From: Clostridia bacterium | GTDB taxonomy: Bacteria > Bacillota_A > Clostridia > Oscillospirales > Acutalibacteraceae | Direction: 5' to 3' | Assembly: GCA_009930155.1 (NCBI GenBank) | Contig: RZYX01000012.1 | Coordinates: 1-37,042 of the forward strand | DNA: 37,042 bases | Shown here: piece after piece, positions 1 to 7,963 of the stretch | Layout: each line of letters opens with the position of its first letter | Numbering within the stretch: position 1 is the stretch's first letter | Position numbers and translations under genes: made by a program | Notes under the pieces: generated by a model | What the model was told of the DNA's origin: nothing | Seen by the model: the letters and a program-made list of their open reading frames with translations, nothing else | Database searches by the model: none

Positions 1-22
1 TTTCTGCATGGCATAAAAATTC

Positions 23-66
23 CCCCTATTGTAGTTATTTAATTCTACAATAGAGGGTCCTTTTTA
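23..66. terminator. Bidirectional Rho-independent terminator
   Basis: An inverted repeat pairs 23-34 with 45-57 (core CTATTGTAG/CTACAATAG plus three G:C pairs past a one-base bulge). A T-run follows on the plus strand (61-66), and the complementary A-run at 16-20 gives a U-run on the minus strand. It lies about 110 bases past the stop of the leftmost minus-strand gene, so it is a plausible end for the proBA transcript as well as for a plus-strand unit coming from outside the window. Confidence 0.6.
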
Positions 67-86
67 TTCAACGTCCGTTTTTCAGG

Positions 87-117
87 GGGCTGTTCAATTA
101 TATGCGGCCCTTTTTTT
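87..117 (+). terminator. Short G:C hairpin with T7 tail, plus strand
   Basis: GGGCTG (87-92) pairs with CGGCCC (105-110), with one T-G wobble, and seven T residues follow directly. It has the form of a plus-strand intrinsic terminator. The transcript it would end is not visible in this window, so it may be a second stop behind the 23-66 hairpin. Confidence 0.4.
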
Positions 118-170
118 ATTTATTTTATAATCTTAAGTAACTGCGTAAAATGGCAATCTAAAAAATATCT

Positions 171-842
171 TTATTTAAGTTTTTCTGGTGGATCTGTTGC
201 TTGTATAGCACTAACATAGGAAGATCCGTCCTTAGTACGAAGTGTAATCTTAACATACTTACTTGCGTCTGGTTCAACCATGTCACCATTTTCATCTTGC
301 TTCCACTCAGAGCCAGAAATATATCCAACTGTAAGAACTACTGCACTGCTCTTCTTTTCTATATCAACAACTTTTGGTGTATATGTATTTTCCATTCCAA
401 AAACAGGAATTTTATATGCCGACATTGTTTTATCATACTCAAACTGATATTCACTTCCGATTACTGTTTGATGTACAATCTTTACATCTGTCCCAAACAT
501 TTTTGAAAACTGACTTTCAACATCCTTTTGGGGAATCAGGAGCTTCTCTTCAAAATACTCATACTTATCAGTTTCAACATTCTTTTTTATAAGTGACCAT
601 ATGGTAGCGTCTAAAAGCTGACCCATATTAGCCTGTGTTATATCATCAAATGTATCTGGGTCATTCATGACTATTGGAAGTAAAAATGACTCATAACTTT
701 TTTTCTGCTTGCTATTTTCAGTGATTTTTTGTATTCCCTCTGTTCCAAGCAAAACAAGAAAAACCAACCCAACTACCGCAAGAAGAACTATGACAAGCCC
801 CAGCGGAAATGCCCATTTATTTTTCTTTCCTGATTTTGTCAT
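171..842 (-). CDS. Membrane-anchored protein of unknown function
   Basis: A 223-residue protein with a basic N-terminus (residues 1-9), one hydrophobic segment at about 11-33 and no signal-peptidase or lipobox motif. It is therefore probably a type II membrane protein with an extracytoplasmic domain of about 185 residues. That domain looks like mixed alpha/beta with no catalytic motif I recognise. The start is an ATG preceded by a GGGGGA-type ribosome binding site. It lies 15 bases after proA on the same strand with no terminator between, so it is probably co-transcribed with proBA. Nothing in it suggests a role in proline synthesis; the link may be positional only. I do not recognise the family. 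Confidence 0.7.
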   Translation of the reverse strand: MTKSGKKNKWAFPLGLVIVLLAVVGLVFLVLLGTEGIQKITENSKQKKSYESFLLPIVMNDPDTFDDITQANMGQLLDATIWSLIKKNVETDKYEYFEEKLLIPQKDVESQFSKMFGTDVKIVHQTVIGSEYQFEYDKTMSAYKIPVFGMENTYTPKVVDIEKKSSAVVLTVGYISGSEWKQDENGDMVEPDASKYVKITLRTKDGSSYVSAIQATDPPEKLK

Positions 843-857
843 TTAATCTGTTCCCCC

Positions 858-2099
858 TTATCTTATCTGACCATTGCCATAAATTGTATATTTTACAGTT
901 GTAAGCTCAGGAAGTCCAAGCGGACCTCTAGAATGAAGCTTTTGAGTAGAAATTCCGATTTCTGCACCAAACCCAAATTCTCCACCATCTGTAAATCTTG
1001 TTGATGCATTTACATAAACAGCAGCGGCATCAACCTGATTTAAAAATTTTTGTGATGCTTCATAACTGTCTGTTACTATACATTCGCTATGCCCTGTACC
1101 ATATGTTGCAATGTGGTCAATAGCTTCATCCACACTTGAAACAACCTTACACGAAATTAAATAGTCAAGGTATTCCTTGCCCCAATCTTCATCAGTTGCT
1201 GGAACAGCATCAGGCAAGATTTCACAAGTTATTTCATCTCCCCGTATCTGAACTGCCTTTTCCTTAAGCCTTTCGTAAATTGCAATTAGTGCAACCTCAG
1301 CAATATCATTGTGAACCAACAAACTTTCACAAGCATTGCAAACAGATGGACGGGATGTTTTTGCATTAAACACTATATTTGCCGCCATATCAATATCAGC
1401 AGCGGCATCGACATAAACATGGCAATTGCCAACTCCTGTTTCAATAACAGGCACTGTAGAATTCTCTACAACTGACTTAATAAGTCCTGCTCCACCTCTT
1501 GGAATAAGCACATCTACATATTTGTTAAGCTTCATAAGCTCGTTTGCTGTTTCCCTGCTTGTATCTTGAATAAGCTGTATGCAATCCTGCGGTAAACCTA
1601 TTGATGCAATTGCATCACGCATTACACTTGCTATCATTTTGTTTGAATTAATTGCCTCTTTACCACCACGAAGAATTACAGCATTGCCTGATTTAAGACA
1701 AAGTGCCGCCGCATCTGCCGTTACATTTGGACGAGCTTCATATATAACTGCAATCACTCCAAGCGGAACGCTAACTTTTACAATCTTCATACCGCTACTG
1801 TTTACTGTGCCCCCAAGAGTTCTTCCCACTGGGTCTGGTAGTGCAATAATATCCTCAACGCTGCTTGCTATTGCATCAATTCTTTTTTTATCAAGTGCGA
1901 GTCTGTCAAGAAACGATTCGCTAAAGCCCAAACGACTTCCATTTTCCAAATCCTTTTTATTCTCTTCAATTATTGTTTGAGAATTATCTCTCAAAGCATT
2001 GGCAATCGCCTGTAATGCGTTGTTTTTTTGACTTGTGGAGGCTGTTGCAAGCGCTCGTTTACCAACTACTGACTGCTCTCCCATATCTTGTAAAGTCAA
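858..2099 (-). CDS. proA: Gamma-glutamyl phosphate reductase
   Basis: A cytoplasmic NADPH-dependent enzyme that reduces gamma-glutamyl phosphate to glutamate-5-semialdehyde, the second step of proline synthesis. The 413-residue length is normal for the family. It has an aldehyde-dehydrogenase fold: the segment around residues 120-145 (ARPNVTADAAALCLKSGNA) is the conserved cofactor/substrate region, and the catalytic cysteine is in the VCNACES motif near residue 255. The C-terminal RGPLGLPELTT motif is typical of ProA. It starts 6 bases after the proB stop, so the two genes are translationally close and form the usual proBA pair. No anomaly was seen. Confidence 0.97.
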   Translation of the reverse strand: MTLQDMGEQSVVGKRALATASTSQKNNALQAIANALRDNSQTIIEENKKDLENGSRLGFSESFLDRLALDKKRIDAIASSVEDIIALPDPVGRTLGGTVNSSGMKIVKVSVPLGVIAVIYEARPNVTADAAALCLKSGNAVILRGGKEAINSNKMIASVMRDAIASIGLPQDCIQLIQDTSRETANELMKLNKYVDVLIPRGGAGLIKSVVENSTVPVIETGVGNCHVYVDAAADIDMAANIVFNAKTSRPSVCNACESLLVHNDIAEVALIAIYERLKEKAVQIRGDEITCEILPDAVPATDEDWGKEYLDYLISCKVVSSVDEAIDHIATYGTGHSECIVTDSYEASQKFLNQVDAAAVYVNASTRFTDGGEFGFGAEIGISTQKLHSRGPLGLPELTTVKYTIYGNGQIR

Positions 2100-2105
2100 T
2101 TCACT

Positions 2106-2894
2106 TTACCCCCTTGATTTAAAAAATGTGCCTATCTGTCTTCCTTCAAGCACTTTATATATGTCCTGTGGTGTTGCTCCGTTCATTACAATGGTGTCAA
2201 TCCCTGCCTGTGTTGCAATTTGTGCTGCATGAAGCTTTGTTACCATCCCGCCTGTGCCACGGTTTGAGCCACTGCCACCTGCCGCTTTTAGCAACTCATC
2301 ATCAATAACATCAACAACCGAAATAAGCTTTGCATTTTCATCCAGATTCGGGTCTGCATCATAAAGCCCGTCAGCATCTGTAAGTATTATAAGTGTATCT
2401 GCTTTGATAAGCTTTGCAACAATTGCAGAAAGCGTATCATTGTCACCATAAACTATTTCATCAACAGCCACACTATCATTCTCATTAATTATCGGTACAG
2501 CACCGTATTCAAAAAGCTTTTCAAAGGCATTTGTGAGATTTTCACGCCTGTTAGGGTCATCCACATCATCCTTCGTTATAAGCAATTGACCTATTGTGTG
2601 CCCATATTCACCAAAGAACTTATCGTACATAAACATAAGCTCACACTGGCCAACGGTTGCGGCCGCTTGCCTTCCCTGTGTATCTGTTGGCCTCTCTCGA
2701 AGACCTAATTTACCAACTCCAACTCCAATTGCACCAGAAGTTACGAGAGCTACCTCAATACCCGAATTGACAAGGTCAGATAATACGCTTGAAAGCTTTG
2801 CAACTCTACGAATGTTCATTTTCCCTGTTTCATAAGTTAGAGTAGAGGTGCCGACCTTGACAACAATTCTCTTAATTTCCTTTAAAACCGCCAT
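2106..2894 (-). CDS. proB: Glutamate 5-kinase
   Basis: Phosphorylates glutamate to gamma-glutamyl phosphate, the committed step of proline synthesis. The frame is open to 2960, but the ATG at 2894 is chosen because GAAGGAG lies just upstream and the protein then begins MAVLKEIKRIVVKVGTST, where the KVGTSTLT motif is the usual amino-acid-kinase N-terminus. Visible motifs are the SGAIGVG turn, the ENDSVAVDEI substrate loop, a DADGLYDADP segment and GTGGMVTKL. The product is 263 residues: the short form with an amino-acid-kinase domain and no C-terminal PUA domain. Feedback inhibition by proline is typical of the family. Its transcript probably starts inside the palindromic repeat at 3070-3110. 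Confidence 0.96.
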   Translation of the reverse strand: MAVLKEIKRIVVKVGTSTLTYETGKMNIRRVAKLSSVLSDLVNSGIEVALVTSGAIGVGVGKLGLRERPTDTQGRQAAATVGQCELMFMYDKFFGEYGHTIGQLLITKDDVDDPNRRENLTNAFEKLFEYGAVPIINENDSVAVDEIVYGDNDTLSAIVAKLIKADTLIILTDADGLYDADPNLDENAKLISVVDVIDDELLKAAGGSGSNRGTGGMVTKLHAAQIATQAGIDTIVMNGATPQDIYKVLEGRQIGTFFKSRG

Positions 2895-2980
2895 CAAAAA
2901 GAACTCCTTCAATAAATAAATAAAATAACAATATAAATAAAACACTAACAACAATTGCAAGATTTACAATCACAATTAAT

Positions 2981-3110
2981 TGCACAAAATCAGTATAATA
3001 ATTGGCTTTCAATTATTATACAATGTCTGCTTTGTAACATTGTATAATCCGCACATTGCCGATAGGCAGTGCATAAAATCAGTATAATAATTGGCTTTCA
3101 ATTATTATAC
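2981..3110. repeat. Tandem copy of a 41-base palindromic repeat
   Basis: Two copies, 2981-3021 and 3070-3110, match at 40 of 41 positions by eye (TGCAC versus TGCAT at the start). Each contains a perfect 12-bp inverted repeat, GTATAATAATTG / CAATTATTATAC, around the loop GCTTT. The 48 bases between hold two weaker inverted repeats (TACAATGT/ACATTGTA and TGCC/GGCA). They lie in the leader between the pnp terminator and proB. I saw no further copy in the window. They could be a dispersed intergenic repeat (MITE/REP-like) or a duplicated regulatory site. Confidence 0.75.
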
Positions 3111-3132
3111 CATATAGAAAAAGACCATACAA
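3104..3132 (-). promoter_or_regulatory. Candidate sigma-A promoter for proBA
   Basis: Reading leftward, TTGTAT (3127-3132), a 17-base spacer and TATAAT (3104-3109). The -10 box is part of the right-hand palindromic repeat copy. It lies just past the pnp terminator and points to proB, giving a leader of about 200 bases that contains the rest of the repeat pair. The second repeat copy also has TATAAT but only a poor -35. Confidence 0.5.
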
Positions 3133-3168
3133 TAAAAAAAATGCAGGGAATGCAAAAGCACCCCTGCA
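3133..3168 (-). terminator. Rho-independent terminator of pnp
   Basis: On the minus strand TGCAGGG (3162-3168) pairs with CCCTGCA (3142-3148) around a 13-base loop, followed by eight U (A-run at 3134-3141). It lies 18 bases past the pnp stop codon and separates pnp from proBA. Confidence 0.85.
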
Positions 3169-3185
3169 AAAGTTAATCATAAAAA

Positions 3186-5369
3186 CTAACGTCTTCTATC
3201 GTTTCTATTAAAATCTCTATTCTGTGGACGACGAGCAGGAGGAGCATCTGAAATTGTATTTTCAGGAACAAGACCTTCAACCTCTATAAGAGCATCTCTT
3301 CTGGAAAGATTAAGTCTTCCTTGTTCGTCAGTTGCAAGTACCTTTACGATAACCTCATCACCAACATTTACACAATCCTCAACCTTCTCAGTACGTTTAA
3401 CATCAAGACGGCTTATATGAACAAGTCCTTCTTTACCAGGAGCAATTTCAACAAATGCACCAAAAGTCATAATTCTTGTAACTATACCCTTATAAATTGA
3501 GCCTGGCTCTGGATCATTTGCGATAGTCTCAACCATCATAAGTGCACGCTTTGCATCTTCAATGTCAATTGCAGAGATAAAGATTGTTCCATCTTCCTCA
3601 ACATCAACCTTACAGTTGCACTCTGCACAAATCTTTTGAATAACCTTACCTTGCTTACCAATAACTCCGCTGATTTTGTCAACAGGTATCTTAATTGTAA
3701 GCATCTTTGGAGCATATTTTGAAAGTTCTTCACGAGGCTTTGAAATTGCTGGAAGCATAACCTCATCAAGTATATAATCTCTTGCCTTATGTGTCTTTTC
3801 AAGGGCCTCTTTTATGATTGCTGGAGTAAGTCCGTCAACCTTAAGATCCATCTGGATTGCTGTTATACCTTCTTTAGTACCTGCAACCTTAAAGTCCATA
3901 TCGCCAAAGAAATCTTCAAGTCCCTGAATATCAACCATTGTCATAAAACGGTCGCCTTCTGTAACAAGTCCACATGAAATACCTGCAACGGGAGCTTTAA
4001 TTGGAACTCCAGCAGCCATAAGTGAAAGAGTTGATGCACAAATTGAACCTTGTGATGTTGAACCGTTTGAGGAAACAACCTCTGATACAAGACGCAATGC
4101 ATATGGGAACTCTGCAACTGATGGAATAACTGGAAGTAATGCTTTCTCTGCCAATGCGCCATGTCCAACTTCTCTTCTACCTGGACCTCTGCTTGGCCTT
4201 GTTTCTCCAACTGAATATGATGGGAAATTATACTGATGCATGTAACGCTTATTGCTTTCATCATCAATTCCGTCGAGCATCTGTGCAGCACTTACAGGAC
4301 CAAGAGTTGTAATTGTAAGAACCTGAGTTTGTCCTCTTGTGAAAAGACCAGAACCGTGAACTCTGCTGAGCAAATCAACTTCTGCTGCGAGTGGACGAAT
4401 TTCGTCTATTCCTCTGCCATCAACACGCTTGCCATCATCAAGAAGCCAGCGGCGAACAACATACTTTTGAAGCTTATAAAGGCACTCATCAATCTTGCCT
4501 ATTTCCTCTGAATACTGCTCATCAAACTTAGCGTGAACAGCCTCATATATTGGTTTGAGTCTCTCATCACGAATTCTTTTATCGTCTGTATCAAGAGCTA
4601 CTCTAATATCATCAATTATAAAAGCCTTAATAGCTTCATACATTGCTGGGTCTGGATCGTTTGATGGGAACTCAATTTTCTCACGACCAACTTGAGCCTT
4701 GATGTCATTGATGAAAGCAACAATCTTTTTATTTTCCTCATGAGCAGCCATAATGCCGTTGTACATATCTTCATCAGATACTTCGTTAGCAGAAGCCTCA
4801 ATCATTGCTACAAGTCCGTCTGTTGATGCTACTGTTACAGCCATTTTAGAAACTTCTCTTTGTTCTGCTGTTGGGTTAATTACAAACTCACCATCAACAA
4901 GTCCTACTGAAACGCCACTAATTGGACCGTTCCATGGAATCGATGAAATTGAGATTGCGATTGAAACACCAATCATCGCTGTGATTTCTGGTGAGCAATC
5001 AGGGTCAACTGACATAACAGTTGCAACAATTCCTACATCATTTCTCATATCTTTTGGGAAAAGAGGACGAATAGGACGGTCAATAAGTCTTGATGCAAGA
5101 ACTGCCTTATCACTTGGTCTGCCTTCTCTTCTCTGGAATGAGCCTGGGATTTTACCAACTGCATAAAGCTTTTCTTCAAAATCAACTGAAAGAGGAAGGA
5201 AATCTATACCATCTCTTGGTTTTGCTGACATTGTAGCATTACAAAGAACTTCTGTTTCGCCGTAACGGACAAGACAAGAACCTCCTGCAAGCTGTGCCAA
5301 TTTACCTGTTTCTACAATAAGTGGACGACCTGCTAAAACTGTTTTAAACTTTCTGAAATTTTCAAACAT
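3186..5369 (-). CDS. pnp: Polyribonucleotide nucleotidyltransferase (PNPase)
   Basis: A 3'-to-5' phosphorolytic exoribonuclease of mRNA decay, a homotrimer that often associates with RNase E/Y-type degradosomes. The 727-residue length is normal. Domain order: first RNase PH domain (about 10-140), alpha-helical linker, second RNase PH domain (about 310-540) with the GRGIDEIRPL, FTRGQTQ and SNGSTSQGSICA active-site region, KH domain (about 556-615, GVIGKQGKVIQKI), and S1 domain (about 620-690, GAFVEIAPGKEGLVHISRL). The C-terminus is short and basic (arginine-rich). The start ATG follows a GATGAGGT ribosome binding site. It follows rpsO, the usual order. A long stem in its leader (5416-5475) recalls autoregulated pnp leaders of other bacteria. 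Confidence 0.98.
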   Translation of the reverse strand: MFENFRKFKTVLAGRPLIVETGKLAQLAGGSCLVRYGETEVLCNATMSAKPRDGIDFLPLSVDFEEKLYAVGKIPGSFQRREGRPSDKAVLASRLIDRPIRPLFPKDMRNDVGIVATVMSVDPDCSPEITAMIGVSIAISISSIPWNGPISGVSVGLVDGEFVINPTAEQREVSKMAVTVASTDGLVAMIEASANEVSDEDMYNGIMAAHEENKKIVAFINDIKAQVGREKIEFPSNDPDPAMYEAIKAFIIDDIRVALDTDDKRIRDERLKPIYEAVHAKFDEQYSEEIGKIDECLYKLQKYVVRRWLLDDGKRVDGRGIDEIRPLAAEVDLLSRVHGSGLFTRGQTQVLTITTLGPVSAAQMLDGIDDESNKRYMHQYNFPSYSVGETRPSRGPGRREVGHGALAEKALLPVIPSVAEFPYALRLVSEVVSSNGSTSQGSICASTLSLMAAGVPIKAPVAGISCGLVTEGDRFMTMVDIQGLEDFFGDMDFKVAGTKEGITAIQMDLKVDGLTPAIIKEALEKTHKARDYILDEVMLPAISKPREELSKYAPKMLTIKIPVDKISGVIGKQGKVIQKICAECNCKVDVEEDGTIFISAIDIEDAKRALMMVETIANDPEPGSIYKGIVTRIMTFGAFVEIAPGKEGLVHISRLDVKRTEKVEDCVNVGDEVIVKVLATDEQGRLNLSRRDALIEVEGLVPENTISDAPPARRPQNRDFNRNDRRR

Positions 5370-5415
5370 TAATTATACCTCATCTTAAAAAATTTATTTC
5401 CACGGGAGGAGCAGG

Positions 5416-5475
5416 TTTAGCAATAAATAAAAAGTTTGAAAGTCTTATTAATCAAGCCCTTTATTCACTGCTAAA
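5416..5475 (-). promoter_or_regulatory. Long stem-loop in the pnp leader
   Basis: In the minus-strand RNA, TTTAGCAGTGAATAAA (5460-5475) can pair over all 16 positions (two G-U wobbles) with TTTATTTATTGCTAAA (5416-5431), leaving a 28-base loop. The base of the stem is about 45 bases upstream of the pnp start. In E. coli a long stem in this position is cut by RNase III and mediates PNPase autoregulation; the same role here is an inference. Confidence 0.5.
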
Positions 5476-5503
5476 TTCCTTAACTCGTCCCGATTGGATT
5501 CAC

Positions 5504-5560
5504 TTAAAAAAAGCGTGTAAATGCTAATGTAGGCAGACGCAAGAAAAACCCACGCCTGCC
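5504..5560 (-). promoter_or_regulatory. rpsO-pnp intercistronic hairpin
   Basis: Ten bases past the rpsO stop, the RNA sequence GGCAGGCG pairs with CGTCTGCC (8 bp, one G-U) around a 13-base loop (5532-5560). A run of seven U (5504-5510) follows only after about 20 more bases. It is therefore a weak terminator at best. It could act as a partial attenuator or processing signal between rpsO and pnp. Confidence 0.4.
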
Positions 5561-5569
5561 CATTTGTTA

Positions 5570-5833
5570 TTACTTACGAATTCCAAGCTTTGCAATAGTT
5601 GCACGATATCTTTCGATATCTTTATTTGCAAGGTAATTAAGAAGGTTGCGTCTGTGTCCAACCATCTTGAGAAGACCTCTTCTTGAGTGATGATCCTTCT
5701 TGTGAGTTTTCAGATGCTCTGTAAGGTCGTTAATTCTCTTTGTAAGAATAGCGATTTGAACTTCTGGAGAACCAGTATCACCCTCATGTGTAGCATTCTC
5801 TGTAATTACTACATTCTTTTCTGCGTTTGTCAT
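5570..5833 (-). CDS. rpsO: 30S ribosomal protein S15
   Basis: An 87-residue primary 16S rRNA-binding protein of the small subunit platform. It shows the S15 signatures: the [23 protein letters not shown] helix region (residues about 21-43), [24 protein letters not shown] (about 45-69) and a C-terminal [12 protein letters not shown]. The length is normal. The ATG follows GAGGTGA at good spacing. It has its own promoter at 5951-5979 and a leader of about 110 bases with alternative pairings. In several bacteria S15 binds its own mRNA leader and represses translation, and the leader here is suited to that. Confidence 0.98.
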   Translation of the reverse strand: MTNAEKNVVITENATHEGDTGSPEVQIAILTKRINDLTEHLKTHKKDHHSRRGLLKMVGHRRNLLNYLANKDIERYRATIAKLGIRK

Positions 5834-5944
5834 TATTCTTTCACCTCATTAATTTTTTATCTGTGCTTATGCCAAAATCACAGGAGAGGGTAGGCGAACA
5901 CCCAAATGGGTTTACTCCCTTTTCCGTGACAAAGGTCACACAGC
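5834..5944 (-). promoter_or_regulatory. Structured rpsO leader, candidate S15-binding autoregulatory RNA
   Basis: Two pairings exclude each other on the minus-strand RNA: a hairpin GTGAC-CTTT-GTCAC (5926-5939), and a longer-range helix TCACGG (5924-5929) with CTGTGA (5878-5883). Between them lies the GC-rich stretch 5884-5923, with CCCA/TGGG-type and GGGT/ACCC-type local hairpins. The arrangement resembles two-state or pseudoknot S15 leaders, but I cannot match it to a named class. Confidence 0.45.
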
Positions 5945-5950
5945 TCATGT

Positions 5951-5979
5951 ATTGTACCATATTTTTTTAAAAATGTAAA
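5951..5979 (-). promoter_or_regulatory. Candidate sigma-A promoter for rpsO-pnp
   Basis: Reading leftward, TTTACA (5974-5979), 17-base spacer, TACAAT (5951-5956). The predicted start of transcription near 5944 places the whole structured leader in the mRNA. It lies directly after the ribF stop codon. Confidence 0.65.
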
Positions 5980-5998
5980 GTGTATATTAAGACTATGA

Positions 5999-6922
5999 TT
6001 ATATTATTATTGCCCGCTTTTGTTGCATTTTAAATATCTTTTTTGAAACATCTACATCTTTTTCTATTTGCTCACAAAGGAACTTAAGACTTTCAAATTT
6101 TTGCTCTTTGCGTAAATATCCAAGCAACCCAATCTCAATCGACTGGCCATAAAGATCCCCTGAAAAATCAATAATAAATGTTTCGCTACCTAGCACACCA
6201 GTGCCGATGGTTGGACGCACTCCTATGTTTGTAACTGATGCATATATTTTTCCATCAATTATTGTTTGGCTGGCATATACTCCATGCTTTGGAATGGTCA
6301 TATTCTCATCTAAAATTTGATTTATTGTGGGAGTTCCAAGGATTCTGCCCCTTTTATCCCCGTCTATTACAACTGATTTATAAGAAAATTTACGTGCTAG
6401 CATATCATTTACTTGCTCTATTCTTCCTGCTTCCAGTGCTTTTCTGATACGGGTAGAACTTACTGCCTCACCCATGTACTCTGCAGGTGGAGAAACGCTA
6501 AGTTTAACTCCATTAGCATCACAAATCTCTTTAAGTTTTTTTGTATCTCCACTTGCGTTTTTTCCAAAATGATAGTTGTATCCACAACAAATGCCCTTTG
6601 CATTAAACTGATTTAAAAGAACTGTTTCAAAAAACTCCTGAGCACTCATACCCTTTATATAATTAAAATCGATGGTTCTTATCTGCGATTGTGTTTCTCT
6701 AAACAATCTTTCTTTTATCTCGCCACTAACTAGTTCTGAAGGAGCTTTTCCTCGCAATGCTTTAAGCGAATGCTCAGAAAAAGTCAAAATGCATGGAACA
6801 GCACCAAGTTGCTTTGCCATTTCTACTGCGGATTTTATTACCGTTCTATGACCTATATGTAATCCATCAAAATTACCAAGAGCAATAACACTCCCATTTT
6901 CAAAACCACTGTTTAAAGTCAT
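5999..6922 (-). CDS. ribF: Bifunctional riboflavin kinase / FAD synthetase
   Basis: Converts riboflavin to FMN and FMN to FAD in the cytoplasm. It has 307 residues, normal for the bifunctional form. The N-terminal nucleotidyltransferase domain (about 1-180) shows the GNFDGLHIGH motif at 17-26 and SSTRIRKALEAG near 160-171. The C-terminal riboflavin kinase domain (about 185-300) shows the GRILGTPTINQ and GVYAS motifs. The canonical kinase GxPTAN motif reads GTPTIN here, a mild change. The ATG follows a GAGGGA site. It is about 130 bases from truB with no clear terminator between, and its position between truB and rpsO is the common Firmicutes order. Confidence 0.96.
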   Translation of the reverse strand: MTLNSGFENGSVIALGNFDGLHIGHRTVIKSAVEMAKQLGAVPCILTFSEHSLKALRGKAPSELVSGEIKERLFRETQSQIRTIDFNYIKGMSAQEFFETVLLNQFNAKGICCGYNYHFGKNASGDTKKLKEICDANGVKLSVSPPAEYMGEAVSSTRIRKALEAGRIEQVNDMLARKFSYKSVVIDGDKRGRILGTPTINQILDENMTIPKHGVYASQTIIDGKIYASVTNIGVRPTIGTGVLGSETFIIDFSGDLYGQSIEIGLLGYLRKEQKFESLKFLCEQIEKDVDVSKKIFKMQQKRAIII

Positions 6923-7056
6923 TTTTATCCCTCTGCTTTAACTTAATAATTTCAAGCAATATTATATCTTTTATTTCAATATATATTTAAAATTCATAAG
7001 TTTTCCTTGTTTTTATATATAATCCTGTTAGTTTGCTATCTACACTATTATTTAAT

Positions 7057-7953
7057 TCATCTGGGAACAAACACTCTTTTTACAGAAAGCTCTAATGCTT
7101 CTTCCTTTATCTCTCCAACACCCAAAAACTCTTTTTCAGGCGAATAAACCCTGTAAAGTCCAATTGCTTTACACTCGCCTATTCTGTCTATTGCAAGTGC
7201 TCCACCGTTTGAAAACCTTTTTGCCTGTGCATCTGTAACCACAAGTTCACCATAGGCTGCAAGTGTACTATCTACGCTCTTTATTGTTTCTTCTAATCTT
7301 CCACTTTGCACAATTTCTTCAAGCTGTTCAAGCGTTACACAATCATCAAGTGAAAATCCGTTTGCACTTGTCCTGTAAAGCTGTGTCATAACTGCACCAC
7401 AACCAAGTTTCTCTCCAATATCTGATATCAAGGTGCGTACATAAGTACCCGCAGAGCATTCAACATCTATTTCATACTCATAATTTTCATCATCCGCACT
7501 CAAAAGTTCAAGCTTATATATTGTTGTTGGACGCTTTTCACGCTCAACCTCTATACCCTTGCGTGCAAGCTCATAAAGCCTAACGCCATCCTTTGAAATT
7601 GCCGAATACATTGGTGGAAGTTGCATTATCTCTCCCCTAAAGCTGTCAAGTGCAGATAGCACATCATCTTTAGTTGATACAACTTCACTCGTGCTCTTAA
7701 TCTTGCCTGTTATATCAAGTGTATCCGTAGTGATACCAAGCTTGAATTTTGCACGATATCCCTTTTGAGAAGATGGCAACAACTCTAAAAATCTTGTTGC
7801 ACCGCCAAGCATAATAGGAAGAACTCCAGTTGCCATAGGATCAAGTGTGCCTGTATGGCCTGCCTTTTTTTCTCCAACTATTCTTCTTGTTTTTGCAACA
7901 GCAAGAAACGAAGTTATGCCCTGTGGCTTGTTAAGACAGATGATTCCCGTCAT
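7057..7953 (-). CDS. truB: tRNA pseudouridine(55) synthase
   Basis: Isomerises U55 in the T-loop of tRNAs. It has 298 residues, a normal length. The catalytic aspartate lies in the GHTGTLDPMATGVLP motif (residues about 32-46), and the later QLPPMYSAI, RLYELAR and CSAGTYVRTLISDIG motifs are all typical of TruB. The C-terminal 60 residues form the short PUA-like extension. It starts 10 bases after the nrnA stop. Its ATG is preceded by AGAGGTAAAAG, a moderate ribosome binding site. Nothing unusual was seen. Confidence 0.97.
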   Translation of the reverse strand: MTGIICLNKPQGITSFLAVAKTRRIVGEKKAGHTGTLDPMATGVLPIMLGGATRFLELLPSSQKGYRAKFKLGITTDTLDITGKIKSTSEVVSTKDDVLSALDSFRGEIMQLPPMYSAISKDGVRLYELARKGIEVEREKRPTTIYKLELLSADDENYEYEIDVECSAGTYVRTLISDIGEKLGCGAVMTQLYRTSANGFSLDDCVTLEQLEEIVQSGRLEETIKSVDSTLAAYGELVVTDAQAKRFSNGGALAIDRIGECKAIGLYRVYSPEKEFLGVGEIKEEALELSVKRVFVPR

Positions 7954-7963
7954 TCTTTTACCT

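Noticed and set aside
2895..3103. Possible T-box or proline-sensing riboswitch in the long proB leader
   Set aside because: I could not find the T-box consensus (AGGGTGGNACCGCG-like) or an antiterminator/terminator pair; the only strong structures are the palindromic repeats.
2981..3110. Repeat-spacer-repeat pattern resembling a minimal CRISPR array
   Set aside because: Only two copies with one spacer, each copy almost fully palindromic, no cas gene anywhere in the window, and the unit overlaps a likely promoter.
3941..4291. 116-codon minus-strand frame inside pnp
   Set aside because: It is an alternative frame of a well-conserved enzyme, has leucine/glutamine/histidine-rich composition typical of a shadow frame, and has no ribosome binding site.
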